Source: Bacteroidales bacterium (lineage in GTDB: Bacteria > Bacteroidota > Bacteroidia > Bacteroidales > UBA3663). Taken from it: a DNA stretch of 64,000 nt. Position numbers and translations under genes: made by a program. Each line of letters starts with the position of its first letter. Positions within the stretch are counted from its first letter, which is position 1. Location of the stretch: contig JAFZTS010000026.1 of assembly GCA_017618715.1 (NCBI GenBank), forward strand, positions 1 through 64,000, read 5' to 3'. The notes beneath the pieces are model-generated. The model was not told the DNA's origin. It was given only the letters and a program-made list of their open reading frames with translations, and searched no databases. Below are positions 54,850-62,881 of this stretch, one piece after another.

Positions 54850-55491
54850 TCAGTTCAGCAGTTCACAAACCTTTTCGTAATCGAGCTTGGTGAAGTCATT
54901 GATGACGTGGTGACTCAGTTGAGCTACCACAGCTGGGTCATTCGTGGTGGTAAGGCCGATGGTGAAGATGCCCGAAGCCATACCGGCCTGCAGACCGTTG
55001 ATGGCATCCTCGAAGACCACGCACTCGCTGATGTCTAGGCCGAAAACCTTGGCACCCAGCAGGTAGCAGTCGGGGGCAGGCTTGGAGGCCGAAAAATCTT
55101 CGCTGGTCAAGATGCGCTCGAAGAGGTCGTTGAAGTGAGGCCTCTGTGCAGCCACGGCCTTCATCTTCATCTGGTTCGAACTGGTGATGACGGCACACTT
55201 CACACCATGCCGACGGCAGTCCATGATGAATTCTTCGGCACCGGGCACCCAATCGTAGTGCATCTGCATTTCCCATTGGTTCAATCCTTCGGTGATGATG
55301 GCTTGCACTTCAGGGTCGGGGAAGTATGTGTCGAAAATCTGCACCAAGGTCATCCCTTTGATCTTGTACTCCAGTCGGTCGATGTCGGGACGGAACCTGC
55401 GGCATGTTTTGCCCCAGAATACGGAGTATTGCCCTTCGGTGTCGAAGAGAGTGCCATCGAGGTCGAAAAGTGCTGCCTTGAATGTTTTCAT
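54850..55491 (-). CDS. HAD-superfamily phosphatase/phosphomutase-like protein
   Basis: 213 residues from the ATG at 55491 (MKTFKAALFDLDGTLFDTEG); the frame is open 40 codons upstream but that part includes the promoter. Motif I DLDGTLFDT (nucleophile Asp), motif II VITSSNQMK, motif III with Lys and motif IV VVFEDAINGLQAG are all present, with a helical cap between I and II (subfamily IA, beta-phosphoglucomutase/phosphoglycolate phosphatase type). The substrate is a small sugar phosphate in all likelihood. The same strand as DUF4421. Confidence 0.9.
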   Translation of the reverse strand: MKTFKAALFDLDGTLFDTEGQYSVFWGKTCRRFRPDIDRLEYKIKGMTLVQIFDTYFPDPEVQAIITEGLNQWEMQMHYDWVPGAEEFIMDCRRHGVKCAVITSSNQMKMKAVAAQRPHFNDLFERILTSEDFSASKPAPDCYLLGAKVFGLDISECVVFEDAINGLQAGMASGIFTIGLTTTNDPAVVAQLSHHVINDFTKLDYEKVCELLN

Positions 55492-55517
55492 CAGAAAAAT
55501 AGTTTGTTTAGAGGGTG

Positions 55518-55525
55518 CAAAGTTA
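55518..55525 (-). promoter_or_regulatory. -7 box TAACTTTG for the HAD gene
   Basis: CAAAGTTA on the plus strand is TAACTTTG on the minus strand, 27 bases before the start codon. No clear -33 element. Confidence 0.55.
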
Positions 55526-55567
55526 CGAAATAAAATGGCAAAATGGTTGGATATAGCGCGATTATTG

Positions 55568-55602
55568 AAAAAAAACGTGCCAATCTGAAACGATTTGGCA
55601 CG
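55568..55602 (-). terminator. Terminator after the sigma-factor/membrane-protein pair
   Basis: On the minus strand CGTGCCAA pairs with TTGGCACG, followed by eight T. It separates the sigma operon from the HAD gene. Confidence 0.85.
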
Positions 55603-55625
55603 CTTTATCAACTCGGGGAGTCAGT

Positions 55626-56210
55626 TCACTCCGTTTTCATCACATCCTCAATCTGGTCGATGATCTCCTGGTATTGGCGCTGCGTCTTGAAGTAGATTGT
55701 CATGCCGCATACGAAGCCGATGGCACCACCGAAGCCACCTCCTAGCAACAACGGCATCATGTCGTCGGGACCGTTGACACGATATACCTCATAGACGAAC
55801 CAGGCAAGCCAGAGCATCACAGCGGGGATGCCGAAGAGGAGCCATTGTGTGTCGAATTTCTTGGCACGAGCCACATTCTTTCGGGCTTCGAGCAGGTCAT
55901 TGCCCATCAGGCTGGCGCTGTTCAGATTCCGGTTGTTCCAGATTTGAGCTCCCGCACAAATTAACATAAAGATGCTGGTGCCGATCCAGAATGCCATCGA
56001 GAATCCCACCAGCTTGTAGAATACCCAATAGCTGTAGGGAACCATAAGAATGGCAATCGTAGTAAGGATATAGTTGCGGCGATTAAGACTCCTCATGTTC
56101 TTGCGCATTGACTGGCGGATGAGCTTGTCGTTCACTATCTCCTGTTTTTCCAGCTTCTTCTTCAAAATGTTCATCTGCTGACGCATTTCGTTCAATTCAA
56201 ATTCGCTCAT
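55626..56210 (-). CDS. Membrane protein co-transcribed with an ECF sigma factor
   Basis: 194 residues from the ATG at 56210 (MSEFELNEMRQQM), 14 bases after the sigma gene stop. An N-terminal coiled coil (about 8-45) is followed by membrane helices at about 48-66, 72-90, 120-140 and 148-168. It could be a membrane anchor or regulator for the sigma factor, but no zinc-binding anti-sigma or FecR domain is seen. Upstream in-frame codons overlap the sigma gene and are rejected. The downstream terminator closes the operon. Function unknown. Confidence 0.7.
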   Translation of the reverse strand: MSEFELNEMRQQMNILKKKLEKQEIVNDKLIRQSMRKNMRSLNRRNYILTTIAILMVPYSYWVFYKLVGFSMAFWIGTSIFMLICAGAQIWNNRNLNSASLMGNDLLEARKNVARAKKFDTQWLLFGIPAVMLWLAWFVYEVYRVNGPDDMMPLLLGGGFGGAIGFVCGMTIYFKTQRQYQEIIDQIEDVMKTE

Positions 56211-56223
56211 AATGGGTGTAGTT

Positions 56224-56703
56224 TTAATTGTTTGACATTTGCTTAAGTTGCTCTTTGATTCTGTACAGTCGGACGCTGACATTCTTGGCCGAGATGCCGA
56301 CGATTTGCGCAATCTCCTCGTAACTGAGGTCTTCGAGCCAGAGCAGGACGATGGCGCGGTCGAATGGTTTGAGCAGGGAGATGCGCTTGTGGAGCATATC
56401 CACTTGCTGGGTGTCTTCGTCCCTGTCCTCAAACAGGTCGATGTCCATGGTCAGGCGGACAGTCTCGTTGCGACGCTTTTTCCTGTCGATCGAGATGCAG
56501 GTGTTGAGGGCGACGCGATAGATCCATGTCTTGATGTCGCTGCGATGCTCGAAGCCCTCGAATCCGTTCCAAAGGTTCACGAGCACCTCCTGGAACAGGT
56601 CGTCAACTTCGTCGGCATCCTGTGAGAACATGTAGCACACAGTGTAGATCGTACTCTTGTGCTTGGCTACGGCTTGCGTAAATGCGGTTTCTAATGCTGT
56701 CAT
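56224..56703 (-). CDS. ECF-type RNA polymerase sigma factor (sigma-70 family)
   Basis: 159 residues from the ATG at 56703; an ATG ten codons upstream (56733) is possible. Region 2 shows QDADEVDDLFQEVLVNLWNG and RSDIKTWIYRVALNTCI; region 4 has FDRAIVLLWLEDLSYEEIAQIVGISAKNVSVRLYRIKEQL (shown in part), a typical helix-turn-helix for -35 recognition. ECF factors turn on small envelope or stress regulons. The next gene is a membrane protein rather than a FecR-type anti-sigma, so the control mechanism differs from the SusC-linked FecIR pairs. Its targets cannot be read from this window. Confidence 0.93.
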   Translation of the reverse strand: MTALETAFTQAVAKHKSTIYTVCYMFSQDADEVDDLFQEVLVNLWNGFEGFEHRSDIKTWIYRVALNTCISIDRKKRRNETVRLTMDIDLFEDRDEDTQQVDMLHKRISLLKPFDRAIVLLWLEDLSYEEIAQIVGISAKNVSVRLYRIKEQLKQMSNN

Positions 56704-56810
56704 TGTCGTTCTGTAGAATAAATTTTCACCCATTAGACGTAATGTTTGTCAAATAACTACACGAAAAACCATATTTTTTTTCAAAGAAGAGGATTTTTTT
56801 TCGAAAATAC

Positions 56811-57803
56811 TCATTTCAACAAGTGTTTTTCCCTCCACGCACGTGTACGCACAGTGAAATTCTGCTCAAGGCAATCTTTGTAGAGCCAGGGTTCGCAGCT
56901 GTGTATGTCGCCCACGTTGATAAAGTCCTTGTAAGGGCGGTATTCCGTACCCGGATATCCTTCGACAACGAGGACGTGGTATTGTGGCGATAGAGTCACT
57001 GTGATGGAATCGTGGAGTAGGGCCGGAGTGTCGTCGGTGGTCCAGTTGACGGGATTGATGCCGATACAGGTGGCTGCAATGACAGATTTCACATACTTCA
57101 CGTCTTTCACCGTGTTGTAACAGATGGTCACACCCGTGTCAGCCTCTCCTTGTGCGGGACGGATGTGGTGGCACGTTAAGGTGTCATCGGGTGTCACCTT
57201 GTATCCAAGTACATAGGCCGCAGCCAGTTGCGCATAGGTCTCGTCGTCGATGTGTTTCAGCAGTTCCACAACGGCCATGCCTCCCTGGCTGAATCCAACC
57301 AGAATGAGCGGACGCTTCTTGTCCCTATGCTGCTCGAAGTGGTCGAAGGCCTCACAAACGTCGCGCATTGCCAAACGAGTGCGTCGGCTGATGGTGTCCT
57401 CATTCAGTGTCACGAACCCGTCGATGGTCGAATGTCGGTAGAAGGGCGCATAGAAACGGTTCCCGCGCGACATGTAGTCAGCCACGCCATTGATTTCGAT
57501 GCCCATGTGTCGGCGATGTTCAGGGTTCCACACGTCGGCGTAGTGACTGACTTGCCCGTCACCGGTTTGCCAGTCTTTTTCCCAGGTCGAAACGATGTAG
57601 AACACGTCGGCTCCCGTCCCGTCGCGGTCACCATCAACCTTTACCCACATTGTCGTATCGGAATAATCGGGGGCTTGGGGTACATGCTCCGACTCGGTAT
57701 GGGTGATGACAATCGGATGCCGATGTGACTTGCACGAGACAATAGAGAGTGCGCTGCAGTAGAAGAGGATTACAGCGATGATCCATAACTTTGTTTGCTT
57801 CAT
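56811..57803 (-). CDS. DUF3089-family alpha/beta-hydrolase lipoprotein
   Basis: 330 residues from the ATG at 57803 (MKQTKLWIIAV), with lipoprotein signal ending SIVSC. The hydrolase core shows PLILVGFSQGGMAVVELL (GxSxG nucleophile) and a late HVLVVEGYPGTEY. DUF3089 proteins are secreted lipase/esterase-like hydrolases of unknown substrate. It lies alone, between the sigma factor and the GH2 of the next locus, with a terminator-separated upstream neighbour. A possible promoter (TACTTTG) lies close upstream but is not a full consensus. Confidence 0.83.
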   Translation of the reverse strand: MKQTKLWIIAVILFYCSALSIVSCKSHRHPIVITHTESEHVPQAPDYSDTTMWVKVDGDRDGTGADVFYIVSTWEKDWQTGDGQVSHYADVWNPEHRRHMGIEINGVADYMSRGNRFYAPFYRHSTIDGFVTLNEDTISRRTRLAMRDVCEAFDHFEQHRDKKRPLILVGFSQGGMAVVELLKHIDDETYAQLAAAYVLGYKVTPDDTLTCHHIRPAQGEADTGVTICYNTVKDVKYVKSVIAATCIGINPVNWTTDDTPALLHDSITVTLSPQYHVLVVEGYPGTEYRPYKDFINVGDIHSCEPWLYKDCLEQNFTVRTRAWREKHLLK

Positions 57804-57886
57804 GATGAATTGCAATAGGTTTCGAGTCTGTTCGGAATAACGCTGCAAAGTACGGGAAAAAACTTGAGATATGCAAGTTTTTTGCG

Positions 57887-57926
57887 AAAAAATGTCCTAT
57901 CGAACCATTCGCAGGTTCAATAGGAC
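57887..57926 (-). terminator. Terminator of the polysaccharide-locus operon (after GH2)
   Basis: GTCCTAT.GAACC pairs with GGTTC.ATAGGAC, and ATTTTTTC follows on the minus strand. Confidence 0.87.
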
Positions 57927-57936
57927 TTGTAAACCT

Positions 57937-60648
57937 TTATTGGCTTATACTGTCGAAGTGCATCAGGTAGGTATCGTATTGGGTCAGGAAGGGTTGGAAT
58001 GGCAGCGGAACATCTGCCGGGTTGATAAACAACGTATAGGGTTCCTGTGAGAATTGTTCCTTGCTGATCCGATATAAGAAGAATGAGCCACTGATGCTTC
58101 CAACCGTCTTGGCAATCACCGGGTAATCGGTGACCGATGACTTTGGTCCCTGTCCCGATACAGCAGCATTGACCGAAAGGACGATGCCGCGGTCGGTCTG
58201 TTCGAAGTTCAGGTTCATGCTGTCGGCAGCAATCAGCAGACCATTGCCTTCGGCATCGCTGATAAGAGCGGCTTCCACTCCCAAGCGGTTGCCTTCGAAG
58301 TAGAGGTCGTCCATGTGCTTTGCCCAGAAGCCATAACGGTTGGCCTTGTCACGTCCAGGATAGGAAGGAAGCGGTCCCTGTCCGATCCACTGCACACGGT
58401 CTAACCTTTCGTCGAGCAGGAAAGCGATACCCAGCTCGGAGAGGAACGTGTCGGACGTGTCGGGGGTGAACGTGTATTCAACCTTCAGTCCATTGTCCTC
58501 GTCGATGGTGTTGAGCACAGTCTTCACATAGGGATTGTCTAAAGGTTGCAGATACTTCTCGATGCGGCGATCTTTCAGTTTCAGCATTTCGCACATCGTC
58601 GGTTTGCGTCCCACTCGAACCATAGGCTCCTTTTGCACCAGTGACATCGGGTCCCCGCTTCCCTGCCAATTCCAGTTGGGCTTGTTCAGCACAAAACTCT
58701 GATGCAGGAAGACGTGGCCTTGTGCGTCCTCTATGTCGAACTGTAGCAGCGACAGTCCGTTCTGCTGGGGAAGGGTGAGCCGATAACGGGTAGAAGAGCG
58801 GGCTTTGCAATCGGGGGAGAAAGCTCCACGCATCACCGTGTCGCGGTCATTGGTCAGCGTCCAGTGGAGAGTGACATTGTCCTTCAGGTTGATGAAGTCG
58901 TAGCGATTTACGATGCCAAGTTCATCGCCTTTGACTTCCGACACGAAAGCGCGGGCATAGTTGTGCTGCAGTTCGTAGTAGTTAGGCAGAGGCGTGCGGT
59001 CGGCATAGAGCAGACCATCGGTGCCCTGGTTGCCGCACATCTCGAAGCCTCCTTCGGGCGAAGTGAAGACGCGTTCCTCATAGCCGTATCGATCCTTCAA
59101 AGCATCCTTGAAGGGCATGCCCTGATCGACCCATTCCCAAACGCTGCCTCCTGCGATGCAGGGTGTGCGCTCGATGATCTCCCAACGCTTGTCGTGGTCT
59201 TCGAACGAAATGCCCAGGGTGTGAGTGTACTCGGTGAAGATGACTGGGCGGTCGCTTCGCTGGAAGAAGTCAGCCACGTGCGACACCGACGGATAGTGGG
59301 GCGCATAGATGTCGGCCACTTTGGGGAAGTCGTAGTTGAAGCGGCGGAAATAACTGCCCACTTGCGGATAGCAGATAGGGCGGACGGGGTCGAGTTCACG
59401 TTTCACGTAATCTCCGAGTTGAACGCAGATGTCGGTCAGGGGGTTCTCGTTGCCCAGACTCCAGATGAGCACTGAGGCATGGTTCTTGTCGCGTCGGATG
59501 GTGGCTTGGGCACGTTGCTGGATGACGGGGTAGAAGGTGGGATTTGACAGGTTCTTGTCGCCATAGCCGAAGGGCACCTCGTCGATGACGTAGAAGCCCA
59601 GCGAGTCTGCGAGTTCGTAGAAACGCGGTTCGCGGGGATAGTGCGAGGTGCGGATGTAGTTGATCGAAGCCTCTTTCATGAGCCGCATGTCACGCAGGAT
59701 GCTGGCTTCGTCGATCACCTTCACGGTCTTTGGGTCAGTGCTGTGACTGGTGACGCCGCGTAGCTTGATGGGGCGTCCGTTCAACTTCAGCATATTTCCG
59801 TCGATTGTGAGTTCGCGGAACCCGAATTTGTGTTCGAACATCTGCAGCAATATCCCTTTATCGTAAACCTTTGTGCGTAATATATATAAATAAGGTGTCT
59901 CGGCTGTCCATGGTTTGGGATTCTCCACTTTTGTGGTCCCCACTGCTTGGCCATTCGTATCCAATATCTCGTGTTCGACCACAGTACTCTTCCTTGCGTT
60001 GGCCACTTCGGTCTTCACTTCGACTTCACCATTGAGACGGGCATGGATGGTGAGGTCGCTAAGGTGAATCTGCGGGACGGCCATCAGGGTCACATCGCGG
60101 AAGATGCCACTGGGCGCCCAGTCGTCGTTGTAGTCGAAGTCGCTGCCAGGGAAAACCGTGATGACACGCATTGCAAGATGTTGCTCGGGGACCTTCTTGT
60201 TCAGATAGGGGGTGATGTCGAAAAGTGCCGTGTTGTAACCCGATCGCCAGGAACCTGCTCGTTGTCCATTGATCCAAAGGTCGTATCCATAGAGTACGCC
60301 GTCGAGGCGAAGCACAATGCGCAGGCCTCTCCAGGCTTCGGGAATACTGAAGGTAGTTCGGTAGTAGCCTGTCAGCGAATCGGCGTGATGATAGGTGGGG
60401 GTGCAAAGACCATACGCTTCCCAGCATCCCGGTACGTCAATCTTGCTCCACGTCTCATCCGGTATCGGTACGGAAAGATCATCCGTGATGCCTTCGACCA
60501 CCTTGATGTCCCAAACGCCATTCAGGCTTCGTTTCATCTGAGGATCTGTCACTGGTAGAATGCCTTGAAAGGCATCCATCACTTGGGCAGTAGTGGAGGA
60601 AAGGAGGAGGGCAAAGAGGATGAAGAGAGAGAAGAGGAACTTTCTCAT
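57937..60648 (-). CDS. GH2 beta-galactosidase/beta-glucuronidase-like enzyme
   Basis: 903 residues from the ATG at 60648 (MRKFLFSLFILFALLLSS signal). The start overlaps the stop of the propeller-DUF362 gene (ATGA), so the two are coupled. Domains: jelly-roll (DVPGCWEAYGLCTPTYHH, DGVLYGYDLWINGQRAGS), Ig-like, barrel with RGVTSHSTDPK, LIWSLGNENPLTD (acid/base Glu about 401) and VIFTEYTHTLGISF (nucleophile Glu about 473). LacZ-type C-terminal domain is present but shorter. GH2 specificity (galactoside, mannoside, glucuronide) cannot be set from motifs. It is the last gene of the locus that runs in from beyond 64 kb. Confidence 0.93.
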   Translation of the reverse strand: MRKFLFSLFILFALLLSSTTAQVMDAFQGILPVTDPQMKRSLNGVWDIKVVEGITDDLSVPIPDETWSKIDVPGCWEAYGLCTPTYHHADSLTGYYRTTFSIPEAWRGLRIVLRLDGVLYGYDLWINGQRAGSWRSGYNTALFDITPYLNKKVPEQHLAMRVITVFPGSDFDYNDDWAPSGIFRDVTLMAVPQIHLSDLTIHARLNGEVEVKTEVANARKSTVVEHEILDTNGQAVGTTKVENPKPWTAETPYLYILRTKVYDKGILLQMFEHKFGFRELTIDGNMLKLNGRPIKLRGVTSHSTDPKTVKVIDEASILRDMRLMKEASINYIRTSHYPREPRFYELADSLGFYVIDEVPFGYGDKNLSNPTFYPVIQQRAQATIRRDKNHASVLIWSLGNENPLTDICVQLGDYVKRELDPVRPICYPQVGSYFRRFNYDFPKVADIYAPHYPSVSHVADFFQRSDRPVIFTEYTHTLGISFEDHDKRWEIIERTPCIAGGSVWEWVDQGMPFKDALKDRYGYEERVFTSPEGGFEMCGNQGTDGLLYADRTPLPNYYELQHNYARAFVSEVKGDELGIVNRYDFINLKDNVTLHWTLTNDRDTVMRGAFSPDCKARSSTRYRLTLPQQNGLSLLQFDIEDAQGHVFLHQSFVLNKPNWNWQGSGDPMSLVQKEPMVRVGRKPTMCEMLKLKDRRIEKYLQPLDNPYVKTVLNTIDEDNGLKVEYTFTPDTSDTFLSELGIAFLLDERLDRVQWIGQGPLPSYPGRDKANRYGFWAKHMDDLYFEGNRLGVEAALISDAEGNGLLIAADSMNLNFEQTDRGIVLSVNAAVSGQGPKSSVTDYPVIAKTVGSISGSFFLYRISKEQFSQEPYTLFINPADVPLPFQPFLTQYDTYLMHFDSISQ

Positions 60649-62771
60649 AGTTTCAGGTATCTTAGATCGAGTTTGATATACTGATGGTTCTTGTTCCAAT
60701 GCTCGAAGAGGCCAAGAGGCTTTTGTAAAGCCTTGCCGTTCTGCTTATAGACTGTGCCGCTGGGAGCGTCGGGTATCGAAGCAGCCTCGCGCAGATATTC
60801 GTCACAATAGTTGAGGCTGCCGAATTCGGGCCATTCGTTGATGATGATGTCCATGCCCACGGCATCGCAGGCCACTTCGTCCTGCGACACGATGATAGAG
60901 CAAGCCCAGTCGCCTCCGAAGGGCTCCTTCATCCACTTGGGATTGGGAGCACCATTCACGTCGCGCGACCCGTAAGTGCCGTCGATGAGGAAGAGCAGGG
61001 CTTTCTGCCCCATATCCTTATGCGCCATCCAGTCGACAAAGGTCTTGTAGCCAGGCTTGCCGTTACGCTTGTCCTGACTCACGTTGTTGTGGGCATTCTG
61101 TCGCCAAAGCAGGTTGATGTCGGTGGCTCCATACCAGTTCTTGCTAGTCAGTGTCACACCTGGCCCCGAATGGGTCTTGAGCAATGCCGAGTTGATGAGG
61201 TAGTCGGCATCGACGATGCACTTCGCAAGGCCACGTGCCATCTTGCCATTGTCGGTCGAGTAGGTGATCTGTTCGGGATAGTATTCGCACTTCTCGCGAC
61301 CATCTCCTCCGATGTTGTCGATCATCCGAACGTCGGGGAAGGCACGATGCACCTTGTTGTAGATACTGTCGGTAATGGCACGACTGGGTTCACAGAGAAT
61401 GATGTCCTGTGGACGCACACCTCCCTCGTTTACCAGCGAACGCACCAAAGCAAGGGTGATGAAAGGCGACGAGTTGAGTTCGATGGTGTCATGATGGGTG
61501 ATGGCGTTGTTCATATTGAGTTTGATGGCGATGGTCTCGCCCCGCTTGTAGCCCCGTTTGCCGCGTCCATGCTCCTTGTTGAAGTGAGTGAATAGGGCTT
61601 TCCATGCCTTCTGCGGCGTAGATTCGCCTGTCAGTTGCATCACGGCTTCGGGAATCATGGCATTGGCCTTGGCCTGGTCGTTCCAGCGATCCTCTACCCA
61701 AAGTCCCGTCTTGCCATCCCATTGGGCAACGCCGGGGTTGTGGATCCAAGCCACACGACCGGGATGGATGCCACGTCCCATACCGATCGGTTCATTGGGT
61801 GCGACGAAGAGTTTGGGTGCTTGTGGATTGAAGTCTCCGAAGAACATGCGGTCGCGGTTGACGGGTTCGCTGAGCAGCTGGATGGTGGTCGAAGGGCCCA
61901 GGTCGGGGTCCTTCCATGCTTTCAGTTCCCAAACCTTGCGGCCATCCTTGTCAATCTCGATGGCCTGCACGGGGGCATTGAGGGTATCCATGGGCTCCTT
62001 GTTCCATTCGTTGTACCAGTTGTTGACGATGTGCCCTCCATCCTTCAGGCGAATAGCCTTTTGTGGTTGTGTTACACCATAGTCGGTCGTGTTCATCTCC
62101 CACACGGTCTGTCCCTGGCGATTGATTTCCTGGATATGTCCTTTTCGTCCGGTGATGAGGATGTTACCCTTGGGCAGTTCCTGTACAGACCATGGCAGGA
62201 AGCCGTCCCAATGATCGACTTCTTGTCCCGCACTGTTGAATTCGTGAATGCAGCCCAATGACATGTTGGCTATAAGTAAGGTGCCGCGCGATGTGAGGCG
62301 TGCATTGCGAAACTGTCCGTGTACCGAACTCTTTTCGTTGACGGGAAGTTCGAACTCACTGACGATGCGGCAGGTTGGCACTTCCATCACCACAACCTTG
62401 GCTGGCCGACCGTTTTGTACAAAGACGACGTGTGTCTGTCCGATGGGTTGCAGGGTATGTATCTCTGTCCCTTCGGGGGATGCGTAACTCCACAGGGTCT
62501 TTCCTTCCATGTCCATCTCTGCCACACCATACTGGTGAGCCACCATGATGTGGCCATCATTGAGCAGGATGGCATCGCTGATTTCGCCACACTTCAGTTG
62601 GTCGTCATAGCTCCAGGCAATCTGTCCATCTTTTACAATGAATATTCGGCGCAGTTTGCTTTGTCCGGCATAGAAGAAGTCATGCCGAGCGAGGTTCGTA
62701 TCGATTGCTTCTTGTGCAAAAGTACTGAAGAACAGTCCTGCAAGTGTGAATAGTGTAATTATATGTTTCAT
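60645..62771 (-). CDS. Secreted fusion of a PQQ/ASST-like beta-propeller with a DUF362 domain
   Basis: 708 residues. A signal peptide (LAGLFFSTFAQ) precedes a beta-propeller (about 25-310) with repeated DGxxxW/G-type blades such as DGQIAWSYDDQLKCGEISDA, GKTLWSYASPEG and GQTVWEMNTTDYG, as in PQQ-like and arylsulfotransferase propellers. The C-terminal half (about 360-690) is a DUF362-type domain with IAIKLNMNN, VDADYLINSALLKTHSGPGV and DEVACDAVGMDII. No Fe-S cysteine cluster is seen. Neither half has a known role; the fusion is between SusD and GH2 in a glycan locus. The gene is separated from SusD by a hairpin, and its stop overlaps the GH2 start. Confidence 0.82.
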   Translation of the reverse strand: MKHIITLFTLAGLFFSTFAQEAIDTNLARHDFFYAGQSKLRRIFIVKDGQIAWSYDDQLKCGEISDAILLNDGHIMVAHQYGVAEMDMEGKTLWSYASPEGTEIHTLQPIGQTHVVFVQNGRPAKVVVMEVPTCRIVSEFELPVNEKSSVHGQFRNARLTSRGTLLIANMSLGCIHEFNSAGQEVDHWDGFLPWSVQELPKGNILITGRKGHIQEINRQGQTVWEMNTTDYGVTQPQKAIRLKDGGHIVNNWYNEWNKEPMDTLNAPVQAIEIDKDGRKVWELKAWKDPDLGPSTTIQLLSEPVNRDRMFFGDFNPQAPKLFVAPNEPIGMGRGIHPGRVAWIHNPGVAQWDGKTGLWVEDRWNDQAKANAMIPEAVMQLTGESTPQKAWKALFTHFNKEHGRGKRGYKRGETIAIKLNMNNAITHHDTIELNSSPFITLALVRSLVNEGGVRPQDIILCEPSRAITDSIYNKVHRAFPDVRMIDNIGGDGREKCEYYPEQITYSTDNGKMARGLAKCIVDADYLINSALLKTHSGPGVTLTSKNWYGATDINLLWRQNAHNNVSQDKRNGKPGYKTFVDWMAHKDMGQKALLFLIDGTYGSRDVNGAPNPKWMKEPFGGDWACSIIVSQDEVACDAVGMDIIINEWPEFGSLNYCDEYLREAASIPDAPSGTVYKQNGKALQKPLGLFEHWNKNHQYIKLDLRYLKL

Positions 62772-62800
62772 GTTTTAAGATTAAGATGCAGTTTTAGTGA

Positions 62801-62830
62801 TAAAGGCCACATCTCCCGATGTAGCCTTTA
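62801..62830 (-). other. Intercistronic hairpin between SusD and the propeller-DUF362 gene
   Basis: TAAAGGC.ACAT pairs with ATGT.GCCTTTA. No T-run follows on the minus strand, so transcription probably continues into the next gene; it may stabilise the SusD message. Confidence 0.6.
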
Positions 62831-62881
62831 TTGTGTAAGGAATAATAACTACTAATATATCAATTTACATGAGAAACGATT

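Noticed and set aside
62801-62830. SusD-downstream hairpin as a terminator
   Set aside because: It lacks a T-run on the minus strand, and the next gene has no clear promoter of its own.
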